From contig JAIOPN010000014.1 of assembly GCA_021413865.1 (NCBI GenBank), positions 1 through 64,000 on the forward strand: DNA of 64,000 bases, read 5' to 3'. The position numbers and the translations under genes were made by a program. Under the pieces are notes generated by a model. The model was not told where the DNA came from and ran no database searches. It saw nothing but the letters and a program-made list of their open reading frames with translations. This DNA comes from Planctomycetota bacterium (lineage in GTDB: Bacteria; Planctomycetota; Phycisphaerae; Phycisphaerales; Phycisphaeraceae). Below, one piece after another: positions 16,225 to 25,456 of this stretch. Numbering within the stretch: position 1 is the first letter of the stretch; the number at the start of each line of letters is the position of its first letter.

Positions 16225-16851
16225 TCACTCAACAGAAAATATTGATCCGTTTTCCTTTTCAAAATACAGCGTACCGCGTGAATCGCGCCATATCGCACGG
16301 GCCACGTCGGCATAGACTGTGTTATTTATTTTCTTATGAATTCTGGATGCAAAAATATTAATCTCGACAACTGGATGCCCAACGTATATCTCTTTATCAA
16401 CCCCTTTCTCCATAATTTCCGAGTCCGTTACTGATATCCATAAGTGGATGACTACATTTTGGGGGCCCTCGGATAGTTCATATACAAAAGCTAGTGGGCT
16501 TTCGCCTCTAGAAAATGGCAGGCGTCCTACGTTCTCCCGATGCCCGTTCCGCCGGCCACCCCAGCGCTCGAGCATTTCTGACGCTGTGCTAACACTGATG
16601 CCGTTGGCAATTCTTTCCGTCACAGGCCCGTAACCGCGATGTAGGTCGCCACAGGACCGCCATACGCCATATGTAACGACAGCTATCGCACACGACAGCA
16701 CAATCCAAACGCTGATTCGACGATACAAGGGTGGCTTTGAACTCGGAGGAACTTCTGAGAGCGAAGGGTCCACGGGAATACTGTACCACTTGGGGAAGGA
16801 GCGGTTGGAGAATTTCTGTACAAACAAGCGGTACAGGAGTCGATGATCCAC
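16225..16851 (-). CDS. Hypothetical membrane-anchored protein, 208 aa
   Basis: A 208-residue protein with one membrane helix (about 46-66: ISVWIVLSCAIAVVTYGVW) after a cytoplasmic N-terminus, then an extracytoplasmic domain of about 140 residues (SEMLERWGGRRNGHRENVGRLPFSRGES, NVVIHLWISVTDSEIM). GC content is far lower than in the flanking genes, suggesting recent acquisition. The start is a GTG without clear support; a start nearer the membrane helix is possible. No family recognised. Confidence 0.5.
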   Translation of the reverse strand: MDHRLLYRLFVQKFSNRSFPKWYSIPVDPSLSEVPPSSKPPLYRRISVWIVLSCAIAVVTYGVWRSCGDLHRGYGPVTERIANGISVSTASEMLERWGGRRNGHRENVGRLPFSRGESPLAFVYELSEGPQNVVIHLWISVTDSEIMEKGVDKEIYVGHPVVEINIFASRIHKKINNTVYADVARAIWRDSRGTLYFEKENGSIFSVE

Positions 16852-16902
16852 CCCTCACCTGGCTCGCGTATTCGCCACCTTTTCCCCTCCAGGGAGAGAG
16901 GG

Positions 16903-17562
16903 TCAGCGCTGCCGCAGACGGTACACGCGAGCGATGAGCGCCTGCACGTCGGCGGGCGGGTCGTCGGGGGATTCACGCAGCGTCTGGTCGATCCACGCCA
17001 GGGATTGGGCGCGGTTCTCGCCGAGCTGGACGAGCACGTCCAGCGCGTCGCGGGAGAGCGAGCGTGAGCTCGGCGAGAGCGCCGAGGGCGTGGCGGGCGA
17101 CGTGTTGTTGGCGGAACCCGCAGGGGCGGGAGCGGCAAAACGATCGACCTTGCCGTGCAGGGTGGCGACGACGGTCTCCGCGAAGCGCCGGCCGATCTCG
17201 GGGAGGCTCTGAAGCAGGGCCAGGTCGCGGTCGGCGATGGCGGCGGCGATCTGCTCGCTGGCCAGGGTCATGCAGCGCAGCGCCCGGCGGTTGCCGATCC
17301 CCTTCACCGAAGTAAAAAGCTCGAAGAACTCGCGGTCGTTGCGTGTGAGGAAGCCGGCGAGGCGCGGCTGGAAGCTGGCGCCCTGGTTCTGGCTCTCGAG
17401 GTAGTGCAGCGTGTGGAGCGTGACGGTCTGGCCGATCGAGCCGCCGAGCCGAGCACCGGTGTAGGCGGAGACGAGAACCTCATACGTCAGCCCGCCGGGT
17501 GGGCGCACGGTGACGAGCGACCCGTTGATCGATTCCAGGATGCCCTCGATGCGCGCGATCAT
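16903..17562 (-). CDS. ruvA: Holliday junction branch-migration protein RuvA
   Basis: A 219-residue RuvA. The N-terminal OB fold starts MIARIEGILESINGSLVTV. The two helix-hairpin-helix segments are FELFTSVKGIGNRRALRCM (about 80-98) and ALLQSLPEIGRRFAETVVATLHGKV (about 115-139). After a Ser/Ala/Pro linker, the C-terminal domain III (DALDVLVQLGENRAQSLAWIDQTL) is the RuvB contact. It lies 25 bases behind an oxidoreductase gene and is probably co-transcribed with it; ruvB and ruvC are not in the window. Confidence 0.95.
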   Translation of the reverse strand: MIARIEGILESINGSLVTVRPPGGLTYEVLVSAYTGARLGGSIGQTVTLHTLHYLESQNQGASFQPRLAGFLTRNDREFFELFTSVKGIGNRRALRCMTLASEQIAAAIADRDLALLQSLPEIGRRFAETVVATLHGKVDRFAAPAPAGSANNTSPATPSALSPSSRSLSRDALDVLVQLGENRAQSLAWIDQTLRESPDDPPADVQALIARVYRLRQR

Positions 17563-17587
17563 GATTGATTCCTGCTACCGGATTGAA

Positions 17588-18646
17588 TCACGCGATCGGC
17601 ACGGCCGCGCCGGACTCGGAGGAAGCGTAGATGGCGTCGGTGATCTGCTGGATGGCCAGGGCCTGTTCCAGCCCGGTCATCGGCGGGCGGCGCTCCAGGG
17701 TGGCGGCGGCGAAATCGCGCACGGGGCCTTCGTGGATGATGTCCCAGCGCTCGGAGCCTTGCCAGATAACGCGGGAGACGACGCCCTCGGCTTCCACGCC
17801 CTCGTCGTAGGTGATGGTCGCCCCCTCGACCGGGAGCATGTTGAGCCGAAGCCCACCGGCGTCGCCGATGATCTGCCAGGCGTTCTCGCCCTGCGTGGGG
17901 AGGAACTCGCCGCGCTCGATGGTGAGGGTGGCGCCCTCGGCGCAGCGGACGAGCGCGGCGACGTGCGTCTCGGCGTCGGAGCCCGCCGCGGCGCGGGAGG
18001 CGAAGGCGGGGGCGACCTGCCACGTCTGGCCGAGCACGAGCCGGAGCTTGAGCCGCCAGCCGGCGACGCCCAGCACATAGTCCAGGTCGTAACAGCCCCA
18101 GTTGGCCATGATGCCCCCGCCGTTGAGCAATCGGCTGAGCCGCCACGGGGGCGGCGGAGAGCCGGGCGGCTTGCCCATTTCACTGACGGCCCGGACGCGC
18201 ACGACGCGGATCGCGCCGAGCTTGCCGGTGGCGACGAAATCGGTGGCGGCCTTGGCGGAGGCGAGGAAACGGTGGCGCGAGGAGCAGCAGGCGACCACGC
18301 GGTCGCCGCGGCGATTGATGAGGTCGCGCACCTCTCCCGCATTCATGGCGACTGGTTTTTCCAGGAGCACGTGCTTACCCGCCGCCAGCGCCTTGACCGC
18401 CAGCGCGGTGCGGACACCCGTGGGCATCGCGAGCAGGACCGCATCGACCTCGCGGTCGGCGAAGAGCGCGTCGGCATTGGAATAGGTGCGCGGGACCTTG
18501 TGCGTCGCCGCGGTGGATTTGAGGACGTCTTCACGCAGGTCGGCGACGGCGACCACGTCGATCGTCGGCCAACCGACGGCCGCGCGGAGGTGCATCTGAG
18601 CAATCACGCCGCAGCCCACCACACCCAATCGCACACGATCCGCCAT
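17588..18646 (-). CDS. Gfo/Idh/MocA family NAD(P)-dependent oxidoreductase
   Basis: A 352-residue dehydrogenase. The N-terminal Rossmann fold has VVGCGVIAQMHLRA (9-22), VAVADLRED and the EKPVAMN motif (about 96-102) that binds cofactor and substrate. The C-terminal alpha/beta domain carries NGGGIMANWGCYDLDYVLGV, where GxxxDxG-type residues contact the sugar. It probably oxidises or epimerises a sugar or inositol. It stands between an enolase-superfamily gene upstream and ruvA downstream. Confidence 0.9.
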   Translation of the reverse strand: MADRVRLGVVGCGVIAQMHLRAAVGWPTIDVVAVADLREDVLKSTAATHKVPRTYSNADALFADREVDAVLLAMPTGVRTALAVKALAAGKHVLLEKPVAMNAGEVRDLINRRGDRVVACCSSRHRFLASAKAATDFVATGKLGAIRVVRVRAVSEMGKPPGSPPPPWRLSRLLNGGGIMANWGCYDLDYVLGVAGWRLKLRLVLGQTWQVAPAFASRAAAGSDAETHVAALVRCAEGATLTIERGEFLPTQGENAWQIIGDAGGLRLNMLPVEGATITYDEGVEAEGVVSRVIWQGSERWDIIHEGPVRDFAAATLERRPPMTGLEQALAIQQITDAIYASSESGAAVPIA

Positions 18647-18720
18647 CGCTCATCCCTTCGCTGGTTCCGGGCCGTCAGTATCCGGTCGGTTGGAGGCGGG
18701 CACAACTCACGGCCGCGGCG

Positions 18721-18804
18721 GGGTGGCTGGGGCAGAGTCTGCGATGCCCCGGTCTGTTTCGAGCACCGAACTGGGGCTTCGCAAAGCCTCAGCCCCAGCC
18801 ACCC
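18721..18804. repeat. Palindromic intergenic repeat, family C
   Basis: Arms beginning GGGTGGCTGGGGCAGAGTCT and ending in its complement (AGCCCCAGCCACCC), with an inner pair of CCCCGG/CCGGGG-type half-sites. A second copy lies at 26371-26457. It separates two minus-strand genes. Confidence 0.85.
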
Positions 18805-18819
18805 ATTTCACCGACTGAC

Positions 18820-20100
18820 TCAGAGGTCCGAGCCGGTGCCGATGATGGGGCCGGGCGGGAGGCGGTGCCTGCCGTCGCGGGGTTCGAGGAGCGGGGCGAG
18901 GCGCGGGAGCCAGGGGGCGTTGGAGGCGGGGGTGAACTGCGGGGAGTTGAGCTCGATGCCGTTGAGCGTGTCGAGGCGGGAGGCGAAGAGGGCGGAGTGG
19001 ATGGCGGCCAGGCCGGGGTTGGTGAGGTCCTGAATGGCGACAGGGATGCCGCGCCGCTTCGCCCAGGCGGCGGTGACGAGGGAAAAGGAGTGGCCCTTGC
19101 AGGTCTTGAGCGCCAGGCCGGACCAGCCCTGTGCGAGCGCGTCATCCAGCAGGTCGAACGACGTAAGCCCCTCGTCCAGCACGACGGGCTTGAGCGCCGA
19201 GACGGCCCGCCAGTCGAAGCGGTGCACGCGGATGTCGCGCCCGGTCGGCTGTTCGAGGTATTCGACTGCGTCGTAAGCGGCGGAATCGGCGGCCCGGAGG
19301 CGGTGCAGGTAATCCAGCACACTCTGGGCGCTGGGATTGCCCTCGTTGCTGTCGATGGAGAGCCGAGGTTTGCCGACGCCCCACCCCAGCGCGGCGCGGT
19401 AAACCTCGACGGTTCTCGCCACATCGACGGCGTTGTCCTTGCCCGCAACCTTGAACTTGAAGGCGTGATACCCCCGGCCCGTCACCCACGGGCGTATGTC
19501 GCGCTGGAGGTCATCCGCGCGGCCGACGATGAACCACGCGTCCAGCCACGGCAGCCGCGCGGGACGGATCACCGAACGCACCGCCGCGACGGTTCCGCCC
19601 GGCCCGCCGAACATCGCGTCCGCCGATGGGATCGGCGCGTCGTCGTCATAGAGGCCCATCGCATCCTTATTCATCGCCCGCCCCACCGCGTCGTGGATCG
19701 CCGCATCGAAGGGCGCCATCGCCACGCCACGCGCCAGCGGCGGGACGGCCGGGTCGCCGATGTTCGCCCCGTGGCCGACGTTGTGGTGCAGTCGCAGCCC
19801 GAGTTCGAGCGGGTGCGCCACCGTGCCGCGGGTGAGGGATGAAAGATCGCCGGCGATCCGCCCGCACAGGTCGCGCAGCAAGGCGTCGCGCTGCTCGTGC
19901 GTGCGTGTCGGGTCGGGCCAGGCCCACAGGTCGCTCAGGCCGATGCAGCCGCGGCCCGTCGCCTCGCGGCCGTCCACGGCCAGGCGCACCGTCGCCGTCG
20001 CCTCGGTCACGTTGTCGATCATCGCCCCGCTGAGCATGAGCGGCGTGGAGAACCGCTGGGCCTTGAAATCGACGCGGGCTTCGAGGATTCGCGCGAGCAT
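18820..20100 (-). CDS. Enolase-superfamily (mandelate racemase/muconate lactonizing type) enzyme
   Basis: A 426-residue protein. The barrel motifs of the superfamily are visible: KxK in HAFKFKVAGKD (about 212), metal ligands in LSIDSNEGN (about 249-257), EYLEQP (about 280) and VLDEGL (about 308), and the late catalytic Lys in LALKTCKGHS (about 328). An N-terminal capping domain covers about 1-150. Enzymes of this type abstract a proton alpha to a carboxylate, often on acid sugars or dipeptides; the substrate cannot be told. The neighbouring dehydrogenase suggests a sugar-acid role. Confidence 0.82.
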   Translation of the reverse strand: MLARILEARVDFKAQRFSTPLMLSGAMIDNVTEATATVRLAVDGREATGRGCIGLSDLWAWPDPTRTHEQRDALLRDLCGRIAGDLSSLTRGTVAHPLELGLRLHHNVGHGANIGDPAVPPLARGVAMAPFDAAIHDAVGRAMNKDAMGLYDDDAPIPSADAMFGGPGGTVAAVRSVIRPARLPWLDAWFIVGRADDLQRDIRPWVTGRGYHAFKFKVAGKDNAVDVARTVEVYRAALGWGVGKPRLSIDSNEGNPSAQSVLDYLHRLRAADSAAYDAVEYLEQPTGRDIRVHRFDWRAVSALKPVVLDEGLTSFDLLDDALAQGWSGLALKTCKGHSFSLVTAAWAKRRGIPVAIQDLTNPGLAAIHSALFASRLDTLNGIELNSPQFTPASNAPWLPRLAPLLEPRDGRHRLPPGPIIGTGSDL

Positions 20101-20188
20101 GGGGGCGTTCCGCAGGGTGCAATCACCATGGTAACGCCGCCGCGCGGCCGTTTATGACAACCCCCCGCCCGCCCGCTAAACTCCCGCT

Positions 20189-21712
20189 ATGTTTGGCACA
20201 CTCACCGACAAGTTTTCCAACGCCCTGCGCTCGCTCTCGGGCAAGGGGAAGATCTCCGAGACCAACGTGCGCGAGGCCATGGAGCAGGTGCGCCAGGCGC
20301 TGCTCGAGGCGGACGTGCACTACGAGGTCGTGCAGTCCTTCACCGAGCGCGTGCAGACGCAGGCGCTGGGCACAGAGGTGCTGCAGAGCGTCAAGCCCGG
20401 CCAGCAGATGATCAAGATCGTCCATGACGAGCTGATCCGCCTGATGGCGTCGGGCGGTGCGCCGAGCGGGGAGGACGACGAGGCTGCCGGCGACGAGCCG
20501 AGCATCATGTACGTCTCCCCCGGGCCGACCGTCATCATGATGTGCGGCCTGCAGGGCTCGGGGAAGACGACCACCTGCGGCAAGCTGGCGGCCTACCTCA
20601 AGAAACGCGGCAAGAGCGTGATGCTCGCCGCCGCCGACCTGCAGCGCCCCGCGGCCGTGCACCAGTTGAACGTCCTCGCCGACCAGGTCTCCACCGAGAT
20701 GACCGGCGGGGCGCAGGTGCATTTCTATTCCGAGCCGGACAAGGTCGCTGAATACGGCAAGGCGGTCGGCGCGGCCGTCACCGTCTGCCGCAACGCGCTG
20801 GCCGCCGCGAAAGACAAGAAGATCGACGTCCTGATCCTCGACACCGCCGGGCGTCTGCACATCAACGACCAGTTGATGGACGAGCTGCGGCAGGTGAACT
20901 CGGCGGTCGGTCCGCACCAGGTCTTCCTCGTCATCGACGCGATGACCGGGCAGGACGCGGTCAACTCCGCCCGCGCCTTCAACGATCAGCTCGAGCTCGA
21001 CGGCGTGATCATCACCAAGTTCGACTCCGACACGCGCGGCGGCGCGGCGCTCTCGGTCAGGAGCATCACCGGCAAGCCCATCAAGTTCATCGGCACGGGC
21101 GAGAAACTCGACGCCCTGGAGGAGTTCCACCCCGAGCGCGTCGCCTCGCGCATCCTGGGCATGGGCGACGTGGTCAGCCTCGTCGAAAAGGCCCAGGAGC
21201 AGGTCTCCGAGGAGGAGGCCCTCGCCCTCCAGGAGAAGATGGCCAAGGGCAAGATGACCATGGACGACTTCCTCAACCAGCTCCGCATGATCCGGCGGAT
21301 GGGGTCGATGAAGTCACTGCTGGGCATGCTCCCGGGCGTGGGCAACATGCTCAAGGACGTGAACCTCGACGAGAAACAAATCGACCGCACCGAGGCGATC
21401 ATCGGGTCGATGACGAAGGTGGAGCGTGCCAACGCCGACCTGCTCGACAACTCGCGCCGCCGCCGCATCGCACGCGGCTCGGGCACCCAGCAGCAGGACG
21501 TGAGCCAGCTCGTCAAGGGTTTCGAGATGGTCTCGCAGATGAGCAAGCAGATGGCGGGCATGGGCATGCTCTCGAAGGTCAAGGCGATGGCGGGCATGAG
21601 CCCGGCGGACGTCGCCGCGCTGGGCGGCGGCCGCGGCGGCAACCCCTTCGGCGGGGCGAGGCCTGAGCAGAACAAGCCCAAGTTCAAAGAACGCAAAAAG
21701 AAAAGCAGATAA
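20189..21712 (+). CDS. ffh: Signal recognition particle protein Ffh
   Basis: A 507-residue SRP54-type GTPase that targets nascent membrane proteins to FtsY. N domain: MFGTLTDKFSNALRSLSGKG. G domain: P-loop GLQGSGKTTTCGKLA near residue 120, DTAGRLHIND, TKFDSDTRGG and the FIGTGEKLDALEEFHPERVASRILGMGD closing segment. M domain: Met-rich helices from about 350 (KMTMDDFLNQLRMIRRMGSMKSLLGMLPGVG) and a C-terminal GxxxNPF tail. An acidic insert of about 15 residues (PSGEDDEAAGDEPS) precedes the P-loop. A TAAACT six nt before the ATG replaces a ribosome-binding site. Confidence 0.97.
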   Translation: MFGTLTDKFSNALRSLSGKGKISETNVREAMEQVRQALLEADVHYEVVQSFTERVQTQALGTEVLQSVKPGQQMIKIVHDELIRLMASGGAPSGEDDEAAGDEPSIMYVSPGPTVIMMCGLQGSGKTTTCGKLAAYLKKRGKSVMLAAADLQRPAAVHQLNVLADQVSTEMTGGAQVHFYSEPDKVAEYGKAVGAAVTVCRNALAAAKDKKIDVLILDTAGRLHINDQLMDELRQVNSAVGPHQVFLVIDAMTGQDAVNSARAFNDQLELDGVIITKFDSDTRGGAALSVRSITGKPIKFIGTGEKLDALEEFHPERVASRILGMGDVVSLVEKAQEQVSEEEALALQEKMAKGKMTMDDFLNQLRMIRRMGSMKSLLGMLPGVGNMLKDVNLDEKQIDRTEAIIGSMTKVERANADLLDNSRRRRIARGSGTQQQDVSQLVKGFEMVSQMSKQMAGMGMLSKVKAMAGMSPADVAALGGGRGGNPFGGARPEQNKPKFKERKKKSR

Positions 21713-21748
21713 CCCGGCACGGCCCGGCCTTCAAAACAGACGCCCACG

Positions 21749-21780
21749 CCGCTCGCGGCTTAGCGTCCCTCCTCCTCTTT
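21749..21780 (+). repeat. Half-unit of repeat family G before valS
   Basis: Near-identical to 8726-8757, in the same orientation, ending 11 nt before the valS start codon. It may be part of the valS 5' region. Confidence 0.7.
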
Positions 21781-21791
21781 ATTGACCCACC

Positions 21792-24700
21792 ATGCCCACC
21801 GAACTCGCACCCAAATACGACCCCGCCGCCGTCGAGCCCGAGATCGCGCGCCGCTGGACCGACGCCGCCGCCTTCCACGCCGACGCCGCCGACGCCGGTG
21901 ATCCTTATTGCATCGTCATCCCCCCGCCCAACGTCACCGCCGCGCTGCACATGGGCCACGCCCTCACCAACACGCTGCAGGACATCCTCATCCGCTGGCG
22001 CCGCATGGTGGGCGACAACGCCGTCTGGATTCCGGGCACCGACCACGCTGGCATCGCCACGCAGACCGTCGTCGAGAAACGCGTCCTCAAGGAGGAGGGC
22101 AAGAAGCGCACGGATTTCCCGCGCGACGTGTTCGTCCAGAAAATCCAGGCGTGGAAGGACGAGTACGAGCAGACCATCCTCGGCCAGCTCAAGGCGATGG
22201 GCTGCTCCTGCGACTGGGAGCGCACCCGCTTCACGATGGACCCGATCTGCGCCCGGGCCGTGCGCGAGGCGTTCTTCCGCCTCTTCAAGGACGGCCTGAT
22301 CTACCGTGGCAAACGCCTCGTCAACTGGGACCCCGCCACGCAGACCGCCCTGGCGGACGACGAGGTGGACATGAAGGAGGTGGACGGCCACTTCTACTAC
22401 CTGCGTTACCCGCTCACCGCCCCGCTGCCCGACGGGAGCAACTACATCACCGTCGCCACCACCCGCCCCGAGACGATGCTGGGCGACACGGCCGTGGCGA
22501 TCAACCCGAAGGACCCGCGCGCCGCGGCGCTGCGAGGCCGGAAGGTGCTGCTCCCCATCGTCAACCGCGTCATCCCGATCATCGAGGACGACTACGTCGT
22601 GCTGCCCAACCCCGAGAGCGAGGACGCCAAGGCGAAGTTCGCCACCGGCTTCCTCAAGGTGACGCCGGCGCACGACCCCAACGACTACGAGATCGGCCTG
22701 CGGCACAAGCTCCCGGTCATCAACGTGCTCGGACCCGACGGCGCGATCAGCAAAGACCACGGCTGGCCGGAGGTGGAGTGGACACCCGCGTGGCTCGATG
22801 AATCCAACTCCGGCGGGCCCAACGACGCGGGCTCCCTGCTCGGGAAGGACCGGTTCGTGGCGCGGAAACAGATCGTCGCGTTCTTCAGGGAACGTGAGAT
22901 GCTGGAGGCGATGAAGCCGTACAAGCACGCGGTCGGGCATTCGTACCGCTCGCACGTGCCGATCGAGCCGTATCTGAGCGATCAGTGGTACGTGAAGGTG
23001 ACGGACGACAAGATGCGAGGCGCGGCGCTGCGGGCGATGGCGCCGGAGCAGCGATCCGAATCTGGACGAGCCACGACCGTAAGGGAGTGGTCTTCCTCTG
23101 CCTCCTCTTCCACCCATCCTCGCACAGCCTATTTCATCACCTTTGCCTGCTACGGCACATGGCTCCACGGCAACGATCGCGGATCCGTTGATCTCAATCA
23201 CAACATCCCCGGCACCCCACTCTTGCAGGAAGATGATCTGCGTGAGCGCGAAGAGTTCCATCGTCTAAAGCACGCCGCCTTCACCCTCGACGAGGGCAAA
23301 CGTGGCATTGTCGGAAATACGATCGCGGAGGTCTGCGATCACCGTGGCTGGCGATTACTTGAAGGACAGGTCCGAACCAATCACGTTCATGTCGTCGTTG
23401 AAGCCGATGCAACACCCGAACGGGTGATGAATGATTTCAAGACCTACTCCACGCGGCGGTTGCGCGAGGCCTCGCTCGCCGGCCCCGATGATCATGTGTG
23501 GGCGCGGCACGGCAGTACGCGGTATCTCAATGACGAAGTAAGCATTGAATTGGCATGCCAGTATGTTCGCCAGCAAGAAGGCGGCCCACTGAAGAATTCG
23601 GAGATCAAGCCCTCGAATGAGCCGCGTGCGAACGAGCCGCGCGCGTCAGCAAGCGGTTCCGGTCCGACTCAATCCCGGGCAGCGGAGGCAGAACCACTCC
23701 CTCACGGTCGTGGCTCGTCCAGAGTCGCGCCTTCCCTCCGCTTCCACCCCGAGCGCTACGCCAAGACCTTCGAGCAGTGGCACCTCAACATCCGCGACTG
23801 GTGCATCTCCCGCCAGCTCTGGTGGGGGCATCGCATCCCGGTGTGGCATCAACGCATCGCTCTCGATTCCACTAACGCAAATGCCTTCACGTGGGCAGGG
23901 GGCGCTTTGGAACAAGCTGGAATCTGCCAGCGGTTTGTTAGCCCATCAACGGGTGAATCAATCGAAACTTACGCACCCGACGTACGCATGCACGGCCAGG
24001 ACTGGGACGTATACCTCTGCACGCGTAACGCAGATATCCCGTTTGAGAAATGGGAACTCGAACAACGAGGCGGGTGGACCCAGGACCCCGACGTCCTCGA
24101 CACCTGGTTCTCCTCCGCGCTCTGGCCCTTCTCCACGCTCTCGTGGCCGGACAACACGCCCGAGCTCCAGAAATGGAACCCGGGCAACGTCCTCTGCACC
24201 GCACGCGAGATCATCACGCTCTGGGTCTCGCGCATGGTGATGATGAACCTCTACCTCCTCGACCGCCTCCCCTTCACCGACGTGTTCGTGCACGCGATGA
24301 TCCAGGACGGCGAGGGGCGGAAGATGTCGAAATCCCTCGGCAACGGCGTGGACCCGCTGGACATCATCCACTCGCACGGGTCGGACGCGATGCGCTTCAC
24401 CCTCGCGAGCATGACCACCAACACGCAGGACGTCCGCATGCCCGTCATCCGCGACGCGGCCACCGGGCGGAACACCAGCGACAAGTTCGACTACGGCCGG
24501 AACTTCTCCAACAAGCTCTGGAACGCGGTGCGGTTCGCGCTGACGAACCTTCAGACGATGAAGGCGGAGGGGGCGGCGGCGGATGTCGCAACGCCCAGCG
24601 CGGCGCTCACGCTGCCGGACAAGTGGATTCTCTCCCGGCTGGCGCGGGCGGTGAAGGAGGCGGACGCGAACCTGGCTGCGTACGAGTTCGGGGCGTACGC

Positions 24701-25454
24701 CCAGGGGCTGTACGACTTCATCTGGCGCGACCTGTGCGACTGGTACATCGAGGCGGTCAAGCCGAACATCGGCAAGCCCGAGGGTGCGGTGCAGCGGCGC
24801 GTGCTGGCGCTCTGCATCGACGCGGGGCTGCGGCTGCTGCACCCGGCGATGCCGTTCGTCACGGAGAAGTTGTGGGAGAGCCTGAATGATGCGGTGCCGA
24901 TCCGCGAGATCAGCGGCGTGGCGCTGACGCCCAGCTCGCTGCTGATCCATGCGAAGTGGCCGATGGTGAGCGAGACGCTGATCGACACGACGGCGGAGGC
25001 GGAGTTCGAGTTCGTGCAGAAGATCGTCGGGGCGATCCGCGAGGTGCGCACGGCCTACAAGGTCCCGCCGCGGCAGCGCGTCAACTGCTCCGCGAAGTGC
25101 GCCGGCCCGGTCGCCAAGCGGCTGCTGGACGAGACGCACGCAGTCGAGACGTTCGCCAACGTCGAGCTGCACGAGATCGGCCCCAAGGCGGAGAAGCCCG
25201 CCGACGCGGCGGCGACGGTGGTGGGCGACATCGAGCTCTACCTGCACGGCCTGGTGCAGGCGGACGCGGAGAAGGCGCGGCTCACGAAGCGGTCCGAGGA
25301 GCTGTCGCGCAACATCGCGGCGCTCGCGGGGCGGCTGACGAACAAGGCGTACACCGACAAGGCGCCGGCGAACCTGGTGCAGCAGACCCGCGACCAGTTG
25401 TCGGCGGCGGAGCGCGAGCTGGCGACGGTGAACGAGCAGTTGAAGGCGCTGTGA
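21792..25454 (+). CDS. valS: Valyl-tRNA synthetase containing an in-frame RAYT transposase insertion
   Basis: A 1220-codon open frame for the enzyme that charges tRNA-Val. HIGH-type motif HMGH at residues 53-56, the editing (CP1) domain at about 200-390 with TTRPETMLGDTAVAI, the return to the catalytic core at DQWYVKV and DWCISRQLWWGHRIPVW, KMSKS at 844-848, the anticodon-binding domain, and a C-terminal coiled coil (QADAEKARLTKRSEELSRNIAALAG) are all intact. Residues 424-644 do not belong: they are a tyrosine transposase plus REP ends inserted in the variable loop between CP1 and the second core half. Removing them leaves 999 residues, a normal length. The frame has no stop, so a fusion protein is predicted. 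Confidence 0.95.
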   Translation: MPTELAPKYDPAAVEPEIARRWTDAAAFHADAADAGDPYCIVIPPPNVTAALHMGHALTNTLQDILIRWRRMVGDNAVWIPGTDHAGIATQTVVEKRVLKEEGKKRTDFPRDVFVQKIQAWKDEYEQTILGQLKAMGCSCDWERTRFTMDPICARAVREAFFRLFKDGLIYRGKRLVNWDPATQTALADDEVDMKEVDGHFYYLRYPLTAPLPDGSNYITVATTRPETMLGDTAVAINPKDPRAAALRGRKVLLPIVNRVIPIIEDDYVVLPNPESEDAKAKFATGFLKVTPAHDPNDYEIGLRHKLPVINVLGPDGAISKDHGWPEVEWTPAWLDESNSGGPNDAGSLLGKDRFVARKQIVAFFREREMLEAMKPYKHAVGHSYRSHVPIEPYLSDQWYVKVTDDKMRGAALRAMAPEQRSESGRATTVREWSSSASSSTHPRTAYFITFACYGTWLHGNDRGSVDLNHNIPGTPLLQEDDLREREEFHRLKHAAFTLDEGKRGIVGNTIAEVCDHRGWRLLEGQVRTNHVHVVVEADATPERVMNDFKTYSTRRLREASLAGPDDHVWARHGSTRYLNDEVSIELACQYVRQQEGGPLKNSEIKPSNEPRANEPRASASGSGPTQSRAAEAEPLPHGRGSSRVAPSLRFHPERYAKTFEQWHLNIRDWCISRQLWWGHRIPVWHQRIALDSTNANAFTWAGGALEQAGICQRFVSPSTGESIETYAPDVRMHGQDWDVYLCTRNADIPFEKWELEQRGGWTQDPDVLDTWFSSALWPFSTLSWPDNTPELQKWNPGNVLCTAREIITLWVSRMVMMNLYLLDRLPFTDVFVHAMIQDGEGRKMSKSLGNGVDPLDIIHSHGSDAMRFTLASMTTNTQDVRMPVIRDAATGRNTSDKFDYGRNFSNKLWNAVRFALTNLQTMKAEGAAADVATPSAALTLPDKWILSRLARAVKEADANLAAYEFGAYAQGLYDFIWRDLCDWYIEAVKPNIGKPEGAVQRRVLALCIDAGLRLLHPAMPFVTEKLWESLNDAVPIREISGVALTPSSLLIHAKWPMVSETLIDTTAEAEFEFVQKIVGAIREVRTAYKVPPRQRVNCSAKCAGPVAKRLLDETHAVETFANVELHEIGPKAEKPADAAATVVGDIELYLHGLVQADAEKARLTKRSEELSRNIAALAGRLTNKAYTDKAPANLVQQTRDQLSAAERELATVNEQLKAL
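23061..23723 (+). mobile_element. RAYT (REP-associated tyrosine transposase) with flanking REPs, inside valS
   Basis: A 663-bp element (221 codons) bounded by inverted REP arms at 23061-23096 and 23691-23723. It encodes an IS200/IS605-like Y1 transposase: YFITFACYGTWLHGNDRGSVD at the start, the HUH metal motif NHVHVVVEA (H531 and H533 in valS numbering), and the catalytic Tyr helix ACQYVRQQEGG (Y591), followed by a Pro/Ser-rich tail. RAYTs cut and join REP hairpins as single strands. No ATG, GTG or TTG stands in frame between the left REP and the conserved start, so it can be made only as part of ValRS or from a rare codon. No target duplication, as expected for this class. Confidence 0.88.
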
Positions 25455-25456
25455 CA

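Noticed and set aside
23061-23723. Interpretation of the valS insert as an intein
   Set aside because: There are no splicing-domain motifs (no Cys/Ser at the first position, no His-Asn-Cys/Ser/Thr at the end); the contents are a Y1 transposase with REP ends.
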